Assembly: GCF_000981385.1 (NCBI RefSeq)
Contig: NZ_LATZ01000009.1
Location: 94,716 to 158,715 of the forward strand
From: Bacillus sp. SA1-12
GTDB lineage: Bacteria > Bacillota > Bacilli > Bacillales > Bacillaceae
DNA length: 64,000 nt
Direction: 5' to 3'
Shown: positions 29,561-38,323 of the stretch, piece after piece
Position numbering within the stretch: the first letter of the stretch is position 1
How the letters are laid out: every line of letters begins with the position of its first letter
Program-made: the position numbers and the translations under genes
The notes under the pieces: model-generated
What the model saw: the letters and a program-made list of their open reading frames with translations, nothing else
What the model was told of the DNA's origin: nothing
Database searches by the model: none

Positions 29561-30736
29561 ATGAAAGGGTTCGAATATTTACAAGCCGAGCTTGATGAAA
29601 TGAAAAAACAAGGTACATTTAGGAAATTAATTCCGTTGGAAAGTGATCAAGGTGCAAAGGTAATGATAAATGGAAAAGAGGTGATCCAGCTTTCTTCCAA
29701 TAACTATCTAGGCTTAACCTCACATCCAAGACTGCGAAAGGCAGCCCTGGAAGCTGTTGAGAATTTTGGTGCGGGTACTGGATCAGTCCGGACAATTGCA
29801 GGTACGTTCACCATGCATAAAGAATTTGAAGAAAAGCTTGCACAATTCAAACATACAGAGGCGGCTTTAGTATTTCAGTCAGGTTTTACGACAAACCAAG
29901 GTGTTCTTTCTTCGATTTTAACAAAAGAAGATGTTGTTATTTCCGATGCACTTAATCATGCATCGATTATTGATGGAATTCGTCTAACAAAAGCAGCAAG
30001 AAAAGTATATAACCATGTTGATATGGCAGATCTTGAAAGAGCATTGCAAGAATCAAAGGATTTTAGAGTCCGGATCATCGTAACAGATGGTGTGTTTTCA
30101 ATGGACGGAAACATTACACCACTACCAGAAATTGTTGAACTAGCAGAAAAGTATGATGCTTTAGTGATGGTAGATGATGCACATGCATCAGGTGTTTTAG
30201 GGGAAAATGGACGCGGTACCGTAAACCATTTTGGTTTAGACGGCCGAGTTCACATTCAAGTGGGAACACTAAGTAAGGCCATAGGCGTATTAGGGGGATA
30301 TGTAGCTAGCTCTAGAACGCTAATAGACTACTTAATTCATAGAGGCCGTCCGTTTTTATTCAGCACATCACATCCTCCAGCTGTTACAGCTGCATGCAGT
30401 GAAGCAATCAGCGTACTCATAGAGGAGCCACACCTTATTGAACAGTTATGGGATAATACAAGATTCTTTAAGGATGGTCTTAGCCATTTGGGCTTCAATA
30501 TTGGAAAAAGCGAAACCCCGATTACACCTGTGATTGTTGGTAATGAAGCCCTTTCACACCAATTTTCCGATAAGCTTTTAGAATACGGCGTTTTTGCGCA
30601 AGGGATCGCTTTCCCAACGGTAGCAAAAGGTCTTGCCCGGGTGCGAACAATTGTGACAGCGGAACATACAAAAGAACAGCTGCAGGAAGCATTGAATATT
30701 TTTGAGAAGGCAGGCAAAGAGTTAAAAATTATCTAA
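29561..30736 (+). CDS. kbl: Glycine C-acetyltransferase (2-amino-3-ketobutyrate CoA ligase)
   Basis: A 391-residue PLP enzyme of the alpha-oxoamine synthase family that splits 2-amino-3-ketobutyrate with CoA to glycine and acetyl-CoA. The PLP lysine lies in [12 protein letters not shown]. Other family marks are [24 protein letters not shown] and [13 protein letters not shown]. It follows tdh by 45 bases with GGAGGA as ribosome site, the same pair as in B. subtilis. AONS (BioF) is the main alternative, but the tdh context decides for Kbl. Confidence 0.94.
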   Translation: MKGFEYLQAELDEMKKQGTFRKLIPLESDQGAKVMINGKEVIQLSSNNYLGLTSHPRLRKAALEAVENFGAGTGSVRTIAGTFTMHKEFEEKLAQFKHTEAALVFQSGFTTNQGVLSSILTKEDVVISDALNHASIIDGIRLTKAARKVYNHVDMADLERALQESKDFRVRIIVTDGVFSMDGNITPLPEIVELAEKYDALVMVDDAHASGVLGENGRGTVNHFGLDGRVHIQVGTLSKAIGVLGGYVASSRTLIDYLIHRGRPFLFSTSHPPAVTAACSEAISVLIEEPHLIEQLWDNTRFFKDGLSHLGFNIGKSETPITPVIVGNEALSHQFSDKLLEYGVFAQGIAFPTVAKGLARVRTIVTAEHTKEQLQEALNIFEKAGKELKII

Positions 30737-30960
30737 GTTTCATTCTTTAGTAACGTTAAAAGCAAATATTTATAACCTTAGGATGTCCCATTTAGTAAGA
30801 ATTTCTGTCAATGGGGCTTTCTTCCCCACGCTTGTTTTTAAGTGAAGGGGTCGCTCAAGTACTTCTTTAGAGCTTCATCTAATGATCGGTATTTTTCATA
30901 GGTGTCTTCCTGAAAATTATCCAATTATAAACTTCTAAAAAATTAAACATACGAACATTA

Positions 30961-30998
30961 GTAGCACAGACCAAATCATTGGATTGTGCTATTTTTTT
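30961..30998 (+). terminator. Intrinsic terminator
   Basis: The stem AGCACA/TGTGCT with inner CCAA/TTGG, followed by seven T. It is 225 bases past kbl and is the likely end of the tdh-kbl transcript. Confidence 0.7.
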
Positions 30999-31016
30999 AG
31001 CAGAAGGAAAAGAAAA

Positions 31017-31121
31017 ATGAATGGCCTTTCGGACCTTTTTGATTCGTATCAAAAATATGCTGTATCTAAGGGACGTGCAAAAGAAAATGGAATCGATAAG
31101 GAGCAGTGGAAACTCTTATGA
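31017..31121 (+). CDS. Possible 34-residue small protein
   Basis: An ATG with an AGAAGGAAAAG site upstream opens 34 codons (MNGLSDLFDSYQKYAVSKG...). The composition is charged and coding-like, but it is too short to be sure and no family is recognised. It starts just after a terminator. It could also be a gene remnant. Confidence 0.25.
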   Translation: MNGLSDLFDSYQKYAVSKGRAKENGIDKEQWKLL

Positions 31122-31414
31122 TTGGCAAAGAAGGTGTAAAGAGGATGAAATATGTATTGGCCTTTGACTTAAGAATTGGATTGAGTAAAAAAATTTAATA
31201 AAAAACTTAATAAAAAACTTGACCGTTGATAAGAAAAGATTGACTTAAAGTTCCATGAAATGAATATTTAGTCAGCCTTTAATGATTTTCCTTCCTATAA
31301 TTTTAGTATCTAATCACGTTACGTATTTTTTATAAGCAGATTAGCCACTCTAAAATATGGGTTACACTATTTTAAATAAATATATAGATTAAGGAACGGA
31401 AAGGAGCATGGTAA

Positions 31415-31717
31415 ATGATATTTTTTCAGCCGGAATTTCGCAATCACCAAGGTGAAATCCTAAATGTAGTGGATACAAAAGGTAAAGCGATTGGGTACAT
31501 AGCTTATTTGTATAAAGATGACAAAGATCTTTATATCATGGGACAATTAGATAATCCTGGCGAAAAGCAAAACTTTATCGACATTACCTCTAAATACATC
31601 GACGGTCTTAAAAAGTCGATTCTCGGAGACGGGGAAAATGAACCAAATTTGTTTATTCATCTTGGCGGAGAATTGATTGATATTGATAAAGACAATCAAG
31701 AAGAACAAAGCGAATAG
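31415..31717 (+). CDS. Conserved-looking 100-residue protein of unknown function
   Basis: An acidic soluble protein of 100 residues with no recognised domain. The stretch GKAIGYIAYLYKDDKDLYIMG looks like paired beta strands, and the tail is rich in Glu and Asp. A GGAAAGGAG ribosome site lies nine bases before the ATG, and codon use is like the neighbours. It is followed at 79 bases by the phosphosulfolactate synthase gene in the same direction, so the two may be co-transcribed. No cysteine, signal peptide or membrane segment is present. Confidence 0.6.
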   Translation: MIFFQPEFRNHQGEILNVVDTKGKAIGYIAYLYKDDKDLYIMGQLDNPGEKQNFIDITSKYIDGLKKSILGDGENEPNLFIHLGGELIDIDKDNQEEQSE

Positions 31718-31795
31718 GATGCAAGGAAGAACTTCTTTAAAGTGTCATGCATAGGATGCTTCATAGACATTTTACCCACTAGGAGGGACCGTTCT

Positions 31796-32620
31796 GTGAA
31801 ATATCCGCAAAATTTCTGTCACCCAAAGCTTTATGATCCGTCAGGAGAAAGGGTAAGTGAGTCAGAAGAACATGGTTTAACAATGCTGATTGATAAAGGA
31901 ATAGGATTGGCTCTTTTCGAAGAATTGTTACAGTTTGCAGGTCAATATGTTGATTATATAAAACTTGGTTTTGGAACAACAATGTTGTATCCTCCAGAGC
32001 TTTTGAAAAAGAAGCTTGCTCTAGCTAAGAAAGAAAATATTGCCTTATATCCTGGTGGAACATTATTTGAAATAGCTGCCCATAAGGGTGTTTTAAGGGA
32101 GTATTTTGAATATATAGAAAGAATAGGCTTCAATCATATTGAAATCTCAGATGGCACAATTGAATTACCATATAGAAAGCGGAGAAAAGTGATTCAGGAG
32201 GCGGTAGCAAAAGGATTCACTGTCATCACAGAATGTGGTAAAAAAGCTGAAGGCAGCCATTTAGAAGTAAAAGAATTAGATAGAACTCTCTACTCTGACT
32301 TGGAATGCGGTGCTTCTTATGTAATTGTCGAAGGTCGGGAATCTGGGAAAAATGTGGGGATCTATAATGAGAAGGGTTTAATAGATAAGGAATTTCTTCA
32401 TGATATTGAAAAAACGATTGCTAAGGATGTAAGAAAATATCTTATTTGGGAAGCTCCGCAAAAAAGCCAACAGATTGAATTAATACAATTTTGGGGAAGA
32501 AATGTTAATCTAGGAAATATTCAATGCGAAGATGCATATAATCTTGAATGCTTAAGAAGGGGCCTAAGATTTGATACATTTCCGCTGAATCGTTCTGAAA
32601 CGATTCTACAGATTGAATAA
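31796..32620 (+). CDS. yitD: Phosphosulfolactate synthase family protein (YitD/ComA-like)
   Basis: A 274-residue TIM-barrel protein of the ComA family, which adds sulfite to phosphoenolpyruvate in coenzyme M or sulfolactate synthesis. Motifs include DYIKLGFGT, YPGGTLFE, HIEISDGTIELP and ITECGKK. The start is GTG 31796, eight bases after a perfect AGGAGGG; the longer in-frame extension to 31742 has no ribosome site. In B. subtilis yitD sits beside yitE, yitF and yitG, all of which have homologues in the next 4 kb. In spore formers the product is probably the sulfolactate precursor, which is inference. Confidence 0.85.
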   Translation: MKYPQNFCHPKLYDPSGERVSESEEHGLTMLIDKGIGLALFEELLQFAGQYVDYIKLGFGTTMLYPPELLKKKLALAKKENIALYPGGTLFEIAAHKGVLREYFEYIERIGFNHIEISDGTIELPYRKRRKVIQEAVAKGFTVITECGKKAEGSHLEVKELDRTLYSDLECGASYVIVEGRESGKNVGIYNEKGLIDKEFLHDIEKTIAKDVRKYLIWEAPQKSQQIELIQFWGRNVNLGNIQCEDAYNLECLRRGLRFDTFPLNRSETILQIE

Positions 32621-32627
32621 TGCAATG

Positions 32628-32712
32628 GAAAAAGGGCTATTTCAAGGGTCTGGGTTTTCTAATCATACACCAATATGTTTAGGAAGCTGTCCCTTTTAGC
32701 CCTATTTTTTTA
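32628..32712. terminator. Bidirectional hairpin between yitD and yitF
   Basis: The outer stem AAAGGGCTA/TAGCCCT and inner AAGGG/CCCTT have T-rich flanks on both strands, so it can end both convergent genes. The arm contains AAGGGTCTG, linking it to the hairpin family. Confidence 0.7.
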
Positions 32713-32718
32713 TCCTAA

Positions 32719-33849
32719 TTAATGGTAAATTCTTCCATCCCACCGATACTTTTCCATTAATTCGATATCGATTTCGGTACCTATGCCAATACCGTCAGGA
32801 ACCATCAAGCATCCGTTGTTTGGTTGAATGGAAACAAGGGATGTGAAAGGATTATCCATTACATCCCACTCAATAGGCTCAATGTCGTCCTTCTCCATTT
32901 TACTCCAAGGTGGCAGACAGGCTTGAGCAAATAACGCATAAAGCCTTGATAATGGTCCATCAAACGTATGAGGCGAACTTCGTAATCCGAAAGACCTCGA
33001 GAGATGCAATGTTTCAAGGTATTCATGTACCCCATTTTCATGCATGATATCCGGTTGTATAATATCAACCGCGCCATTTATTAATAATGGAAGAAATTGG
33101 ACTGTAGAAGTAAGATTTTCTCCTCCGGCAATCGGTATAGAGATGTTGCCGCGAAGAAGTTTATAATCTGATATTTGTTCGATAGGAATCGGTTCCTCAA
33201 ACCATAAGAAATTTTGCCACTTCTTAAAATATCTCTCCCATTTACGAGCAGTCGAAAAATCGTAACTTTGATTCGCATCTAGTGCAAGGTATATTTTTTC
33301 TTCAAGCATGCTCTGAATAGCTTGAATATGGCTGAAATCCTCCTGGAGCGTTCTTCCGCCAATTTTTATTTTTATCTGATCAAACCCCTTACTAATCGTT
33401 TGGTCAATTAACTGTAAGGAATGATTAACCCAATTCTTATCTTGAGAATACGATTGAAAAGATGCATAAACTTGTATAGACTCCCGTATCTTCCCGCCCC
33501 AAAGCTCACAAACGGAAAGTCCGGCAGACTTTGCTACAATTTCTGTCAATGCCATGCTAATTCCTGATGCAGCTCGTTTATTCCACTTTTTAACCACCTT
33601 GACAATTTGAGTCCGGTCTGTTGCTTTTTTTCCAATGAGGTATGGGATAATACGCTCATTAAATCCCTTTTCTATTGTAGGTAACCAGTCAATACATTCC
33701 CCCCATCCATGTATACCATCATTTGTTGTGATTTTAAACAAGAAACAACTGCGGTATTTCTTATAACCGTTTGCGTCACCGTAAGGTTCTGAAAGTTCAT
33801 ATAGCAACGGAAATGTTTCTATGTATTCAATTTCCAATGTAAAACCCAT
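32719..33849 (-). CDS. yitF: Enolase-superfamily (mandelate racemase/muconate lactonizing) enzyme, YitF-like
   Basis: A 376-residue enolase-superfamily enzyme. The catalytic elements appear in order: the KxK motif in IKIKIGG, metal ligands in LALDANQS, WFEEP and AGGEN, and a late SPHTFDGP with the possible general base or acid His. Such enzymes abstract the alpha proton of a carboxylate; the substrate is unknown. It is transcribed towards yitD and shares a bidirectional hairpin with it. Its promoter lies in the region shared with the divergent yitG. Confidence 0.82.
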   Translation of the reverse strand: MGFTLEIEYIETFPLLYELSEPYGDANGYKKYRSCFLFKITTNDGIHGWGECIDWLPTIEKGFNERIIPYLIGKKATDRTQIVKVVKKWNKRAASGISMALTEIVAKSAGLSVCELWGGKIRESIQVYASFQSYSQDKNWVNHSLQLIDQTISKGFDQIKIKIGGRTLQEDFSHIQAIQSMLEEKIYLALDANQSYDFSTARKWERYFKKWQNFLWFEEPIPIEQISDYKLLRGNISIPIAGGENLTSTVQFLPLLINGAVDIIQPDIMHENGVHEYLETLHLSRSFGLRSSPHTFDGPLSRLYALFAQACLPPWSKMEKDDIEPIEWDVMDNPFTSLVSIQPNNGCLMVPDGIGIGTEIDIELMEKYRWDGRIYH

Positions 33850-33865
33850 CCTTTTTGTTAGGTTA

Positions 33866-34015
33866 TCTTAAACTTGACTATTGATATTGTCATCGGGCAC
33901 TGGCTTTTCGTTCGTGGTTTGGTGGCATCCGCGTATCTATCTTCGGGGCGTTATCCCCTTGTTTCCTTACTAGCTTCTCACGCATTCTCCCCACTTTAGC
34001 GCATGCTAAAATCGC
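33866..34015 (-). repeat. Decayed GC-rich Bacillus intergenic repeat
   Basis: It starts with TAAACTTGACTATTG, shared base for base with 51886-51900. A GC-richer, gene-free block follows (GGGCACTGGC, CTTCGGGGCG, CACGCATTCTCC). It resembles a worn copy of the dispersed element noted at 3688 and 51886, between divergent yitF and yitG. Confidence 0.5.
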
Positions 34016-34131
34016 TAATGTTTAATAAGTTGTAGCATATGAAAAATTTAGAAAGAACATGTATTGTATCAAAATTTTAGTTAAGGGAAATGTAAACAAA
34101 GAAGTGATATTCTTTTTTGGAGGAAAGGGAA

Positions 34132-35394
34132 ATGGCAGCAAAACAAGGAAAAGCAAACATAGTAGCGATCGCTCTCATTCCATTGGTCATGGTTTTGGGA
34201 AATTCTATGTTAGTCCCTGTACTACCGACAATGAAATCAAAATTAGGGTTATCAGAATTTCAAGTTAGTCTTACCATAACAGTATTTTCACTTGCTGCGG
34301 GATTAATCATTCCGTTAGTAGGGTATTTATCAGATCGATTTGGACGTAAGTGGATTATTGTTGCATCCTTGGTAATCTATGGGATCGGAGGCATCCTTTC
34401 AGGACTTGCGGCATGGTTAATTGATAATTCCTATACATGGATTTTGATTGGCAGAATCATTCAAGGAATTGGTGCGGCCGGCACTTCGCCAATTGCCATG
34501 GCCCTAATAGGAGATGTTTATTCGGGTGCACAGGAGAGTAAAGCACTCGGCATTATTGAATCAACGAACGGGTTAGGGAAAATTTTATCTCCTATCTTCG
34601 GATCATTGATTGCCCTTATTGTTTGGTTTGCCGTGTTTTTTACATTCCCGATTCTATGCTTTGCAACAGCCATCTTTGTTTGGTTTGGTGTAAAGGAAAA
34701 GAAAAAAATGAAGGGTAAGCCTCTGCCTCAGTATCTTGGGGATTTAAAACAAATTTTTAAACAAAAGGGGAAATGGCTGATTCCTTCGTTTTTTGTTGGT
34801 GCAGTCGGTTTGTTTATTCTTTTTGGTGTTTTATTTTATTTGTCAGATATTTTGGAAGAAACATTTAAAATTGATGGAATCATTAAAGGATGCATTCTGG
34901 CTATTCCACTATTTGGTATGGTGCTGACAGCATATATAACAGGGGCAAAAATAAAACAAAATAAACCTTTAATTCGAAAAGTCATGGTTATAGGGCTGAT
35001 TTTGTTAACGAGCTCAATGGTAGCTGTATCTTTTTTTAAACAGATTGTACCTATGGTTGGACTATTAACGTTAGGCAGTATCGGAACGGGCCTTCTGCTG
35101 CCTTGTTTGAATACGTTAATTACCGGGGCTGTTGATAAAGCGGAAAGAGGAATGATCACCTCTTTATATGGCAGTGTTCGTTTCCTCGGCGTAGCATTCG
35201 GTCCGCCTTTATTTAGCTGGTTGATGAAAATTTCCCATCAAACGGTGTTTTTCAGTATGGCTGGTTTAAGTTTGTTGACCCTGATATTAGCCTTTTTCTT
35301 AATAAAGCCAAGTAAAAGCAACAAAGGAGAACCAGGCAAAACAAAGCAATTGGCTACCCTTTTTAAACAGAGGGAAAAGGTACCTACTTCATAA
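34132..35394 (+). CDS. yitG: MFS efflux transporter (YitG-like)
   Basis: A 420-residue twelve-helix major facilitator, paralogous to the transporter at 10231 across its length: both have PLVMxLGNSMLxPVLP at the start and GYLSDRFGRK as motif A. ATG 34132 follows GGAGGAAAGGG; a longer TTG start at 34117 would overlap that site. In B. subtilis yitG sits with yitD, yitE and yitF, as here. The substrate is unknown; export of a product or analogue of the yit pathway is possible. The C-terminus is basic. Confidence 0.82.
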   Translation: MAAKQGKANIVAIALIPLVMVLGNSMLVPVLPTMKSKLGLSEFQVSLTITVFSLAAGLIIPLVGYLSDRFGRKWIIVASLVIYGIGGILSGLAAWLIDNSYTWILIGRIIQGIGAAGTSPIAMALIGDVYSGAQESKALGIIESTNGLGKILSPIFGSLIALIVWFAVFFTFPILCFATAIFVWFGVKEKKKMKGKPLPQYLGDLKQIFKQKGKWLIPSFFVGAVGLFILFGVLFYLSDILEETFKIDGIIKGCILAIPLFGMVLTAYITGAKIKQNKPLIRKVMVIGLILLTSSMVAVSFFKQIVPMVGLLTLGSIGTGLLLPCLNTLITGAVDKAERGMITSLYGSVRFLGVAFGPPLFSWLMKISHQTVFFSMAGLSLLTLILAFFLIKPSKSNKGEPGKTKQLATLFKQREKVPTS

Positions 35395-35396
35395 TA

Positions 35397-35867
35397 TTAG
35401 AAAATCTTCGCCAGTAAGTAGATGATTTTCATCAGTAATGCAGTGATTGCAGCTGCCATGAGGGGTCCTACCGGAATCCCGCGCAAAAAAACGATACCGA
35501 CAATCGAACCAACAACAAGACCGACAATCATATGGGGTTCTACACGAAGCATTTCCAATCCTTTTCCGTTCATATATGTAGCAAGTGCTCCTCCTGCAAG
35601 GGCAACGGCACCAGAGAGTGTTGTCAGGAGGAGTAAAATATCCTTTCCTGTTATTTTTCCGCTAGCGAAAGGGACCAAAACTGAAATGGTTAAAAACATA
35701 AGCCCTAATTCCAATCCGCGCCGTTCCAGCATTGGGAAAAACCGCTCAAGTGAAGATAATTTTAATACGAGCAAAATGCTTGCAGCTGTTGCAATAATTG
35801 GAGAGCGGCCAATTAACCCTACTATAATTAGAATCACAAGTGATATTTCCCCAGCTGAAATATTCAT
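35397..35867 (-). CDS. yitE: DUF441 membrane protein (YitE-like)
   Basis: A 156-residue protein with four to five hydrophobic helices and [16 protein letters not shown] near its end, as in the DUF441/YitE family. I chose ATG 35867 because it gives the family length and follows AGGGG by about nine bases. The open frame continues 66 codons further but with atypical residues and no ribosome site. It is convergent with yitG, with only two bases between the stops and no obvious terminator. The function is unknown. Confidence 0.82.
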   Translation of the reverse strand: MNISAGEISLVILIIVGLIGRSPIIATAASILLVLKLSSLERFFPMLERRGLELGLMFLTISVLVPFASGKITGKDILLLLTTLSGAVALAGGALATYMNGKGLEMLRVEPHMIVGLVVGSIVGIVFLRGIPVGPLMAAAITALLMKIIYLLAKIF

Positions 35868-36097
35868 TGATACCAACCCCTGTCCCATTTGCATTCCTGA
35901 CATATTTGTATGTATAGGATGTAGAAAGTATTCTCTTTCCGTGATGAATTGCAAGAATCTTCTCCTATATAATTTCATTTTTCTCATTTTCCTATTGAAC
36001 AAAAATAAAGTAAAATAAAGTGTGGTTTCTAACAGTGAAGGTTTAACTAATTGTAAAAGAATCATAGTTTCCTAACAAAATATAAGGTGATAAATAA

Positions 36098-38251
36098 ATG
36101 AAGGTCATAATTGCAGAAAAGCCTGACCAGGCTTCCACTCTGTGTTCACAATTTCAGAGAGTCAAAAAAGATGGTTACTACGAAATAAAACCAAATGAAC
36201 TTTTTCCAAATGGTGCATATTGCACTTGGGCTATCGGTCACTTAACTCAGCTTATGGCCCCTGAAGATTACCATTCAGAATGGAAGAAATGGACTTTATC
36301 AACGTTACCGATTATTCCTGAAAAATTTAAATATGAAGTAACGAAGTCTAAAGCTAAACAATATCAAATTGTGAGTCAGCTGATAAAAAATCCTGCGGTG
36401 AAGGAAATTATTCATGCAGGTGATGCTGGGCGTGAAGGAGAGCTGATTATAAGAAATATCATTCAGCTTTCTGGAGTAAAAAAACCGATGAAAAGATTAT
36501 GGATTTCATCACTAACCCCTGCATCCATTCTTCAGGGCTTCCGCCAATTACTTAAGGAGGAGAATACGCGGAACCTCTATTATGAGGCCTATTCTCGTGC
36601 CTGTGCAGACTGGCTTGTGGGGATGAATGCATCAAGGGTTTATTCTATCTTACTAAAAGAAAAAGGAATGAACGATGTTTTTTCTGCAGGGCGTGTTCAA
36701 ACGCCAACACTTGCATTAATTGTACAAAGGGAAAAGGAGATTGAAGAATTTAAGCCTGAACCATTTTGGGAAGTTGTCGCGACCTTTGGGATTGAGGGAA
36801 AAAAATATAAAGGGAAATGGCAAAAAGATCAACAAACAAGAGTAATGGATAAGGAGTTGGCTGAGAAAATTGCCGCTTTTTGCAAGGGGAAGCCTGCTAA
36901 AATTAAAGAACTGATTACGGAGCGTAAGGAGTATCAGCCGCCATTTCTTTTCAATTTATCATCATTGCAAGCAGCAGCCAATAAAGTCTATAAATTTTCC
37001 CCGAAAAAAACCTTGGATATTGTTCAATCATTGTACCAAAAAGGGATCGTATCTTATCCCCGCAGTGATTCTACTTTTGTAACAAAAGGGGAGGCAGAGC
37101 TCTTTCCGGAAATTCTAGCTAAATTAAGTGCTTTTGATGACTATAAAGATTTGTTTCCATTGCCAATGTCATCAATTTTAAACAATCCGCGCTATGTAAA
37201 TGAAAAAAAGGTAACGGATCACTATGCCATTATTCCAACTGAACAAGTAAAGGATCCGAAAAAATTGTCATCAGATGAAGAGAAAATGTATGACATGATT
37301 GTTAGAAGACTCATTGCTGCTCACTACGATAAAGCAATATTTGATTATTCGACATTAACGACATTAGTAGACGGTCGTGCCGAATTTATCACTAAGGGTA
37401 AACAGCAAATTCAAGAAGGCTGGCGGAAAGTTATCTACCAGGATGAAAAAGAAAAGGATCAATTACTTCCAAATGTAAAGCAGGGAGATACTGGGCAAGT
37501 TGAAAAAGTAGAAACAAAGGAAAGCAAAACCCAGCCTCCAAAACGTTTTACAGAAGGTCAATTAATCACATTAATGAAAACTGCAGGAAAATATTTAGAC
37601 AATGATGAATTAGAAAAGGTGTTAAGCAAGGTCGAGGGATTAGGAACAGAAGCGACAAGGGCCGGGATTATCACGATGTTAAAAGATCGTAAATACATCG
37701 AAATTAAAAAGAATCAAGTTTTCGCCACAGATAAAGGGAAAGTGCTTATTAAAGCCATTGGTGATCAAATATTAGCTTCACCGGAAATGACAGCAAAATG
37801 GGAACAGCGGCTGTCAGAAATTGGTGAAGGACAAGCTTCGCCATCAGTATTCATGGAACAAACAAAAAAACTGTCAACTAAAATAGTGAATGATGCAATA
37901 GCAGTTGCTCCAAACTGGAATTTTGAGGCATTTCAAATTGATACGATTCAACGTTCCTCGTCTCGTTACACATTGGGGAAGAAGGTCGGCAAATGTAAAC
38001 TGTGTGATGGCAATGTTGTTGATAAAGGTCAATTTTATGGTTGTTCAAATTACAAGACTGCCAATTGTCATTTCACGATTTCAAAGCTGATCCTTGGAAA
38101 GAAAATAACTAAGACGAATGTTCAAAAGTTGCTTAAAGAAGGCAGTACAAATCTTATTAAAGGGTTTAAAAAAGGTGAGAAAACGTTTGATGCAAAGTTA
38201 GAATGGAAGAACGGGAAGATTGGATTCTTGATAGAAAAAAATGATTTGTAG
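36098..38251 (+). CDS. topB: DNA topoisomerase III
   Basis: A 717-residue type IA topoisomerase. The N-terminal Toprim domain begins KVIIAEKPDQA with the acidic cluster HAGDAGREGELI. The catalytic tyrosine lies in GIVSYPRSDS. The C-terminal region carries a CxxC...CxxxxxxxC zinc-ribbon-like element (CKLCDGN ... YGCSNY ... NCHF). It relaxes and decatenates DNA in the cytoplasm. The length is normal for TopB. It is transcribed away from yitE with a 230-base upstream gap, and it precedes the spore/metal-oxidase region. Confidence 0.96.
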   Translation: MKVIIAEKPDQASTLCSQFQRVKKDGYYEIKPNELFPNGAYCTWAIGHLTQLMAPEDYHSEWKKWTLSTLPIIPEKFKYEVTKSKAKQYQIVSQLIKNPAVKEIIHAGDAGREGELIIRNIIQLSGVKKPMKRLWISSLTPASILQGFRQLLKEENTRNLYYEAYSRACADWLVGMNASRVYSILLKEKGMNDVFSAGRVQTPTLALIVQREKEIEEFKPEPFWEVVATFGIEGKKYKGKWQKDQQTRVMDKELAEKIAAFCKGKPAKIKELITERKEYQPPFLFNLSSLQAAANKVYKFSPKKTLDIVQSLYQKGIVSYPRSDSTFVTKGEAELFPEILAKLSAFDDYKDLFPLPMSSILNNPRYVNEKKVTDHYAIIPTEQVKDPKKLSSDEEKMYDMIVRRLIAAHYDKAIFDYSTLTTLVDGRAEFITKGKQQIQEGWRKVIYQDEKEKDQLLPNVKQGDTGQVEKVETKESKTQPPKRFTEGQLITLMKTAGKYLDNDELEKVLSKVEGLGTEATRAGIITMLKDRKYIEIKKNQVFATDKGKVLIKAIGDQILASPEMTAKWEQRLSEIGEGQASPSVFMEQTKKLSTKIVNDAIAVAPNWNFEAFQIDTIQRSSSRYTLGKKVGKCKLCDGNVVDKGQFYGCSNYKTANCHFTISKLILGKKITKTNVQKLLKEGSTNLIKGFKKGEKTFDAKLEWKNGKIGFLIEKNDL

Positions 38252-38270
38252 GCAAACACCCTAATATTGA

Positions 38271-38298
38271 ACCCCCTTCATGGAATTTTCATATGCTA
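38271..38298 (+). promoter_or_regulatory. Candidate SigK promoter for the CPHC-repeat gene
   Basis: AC at 38271-38272 and CATATGCTA at 38290-38298 fit the SigK consensus (-35 AC, -10 CATAnnnTA) with a 17-base spacer. The site is 25 bases upstream of the gene's ATG. Confidence 0.5.
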
Positions 38299-38323
38299 CA
38301 TTAGTCCAGTTAGGAGGGGTGTT

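Larger units (their letters stand above)
30737..31414. other. Non-coding region after kbl
   Basis: Mostly AT-rich. It contains a weak CCCATT/AATGGG stem near 30785-30818, a good terminator at 30961-30998, a possible 34-codon gene at 31017 and a fragment ACTTGACCGTTGAT near 31216 that resembles one end of the GC-rich repeat seen at 33.9 and 51.9 kb. Confidence 0.45.

Noticed and set aside
35868..36065. N-terminal extension of the YitE-like protein
   Set aside because: The extra residues are unlike the family and no ribosome site supports the far start.
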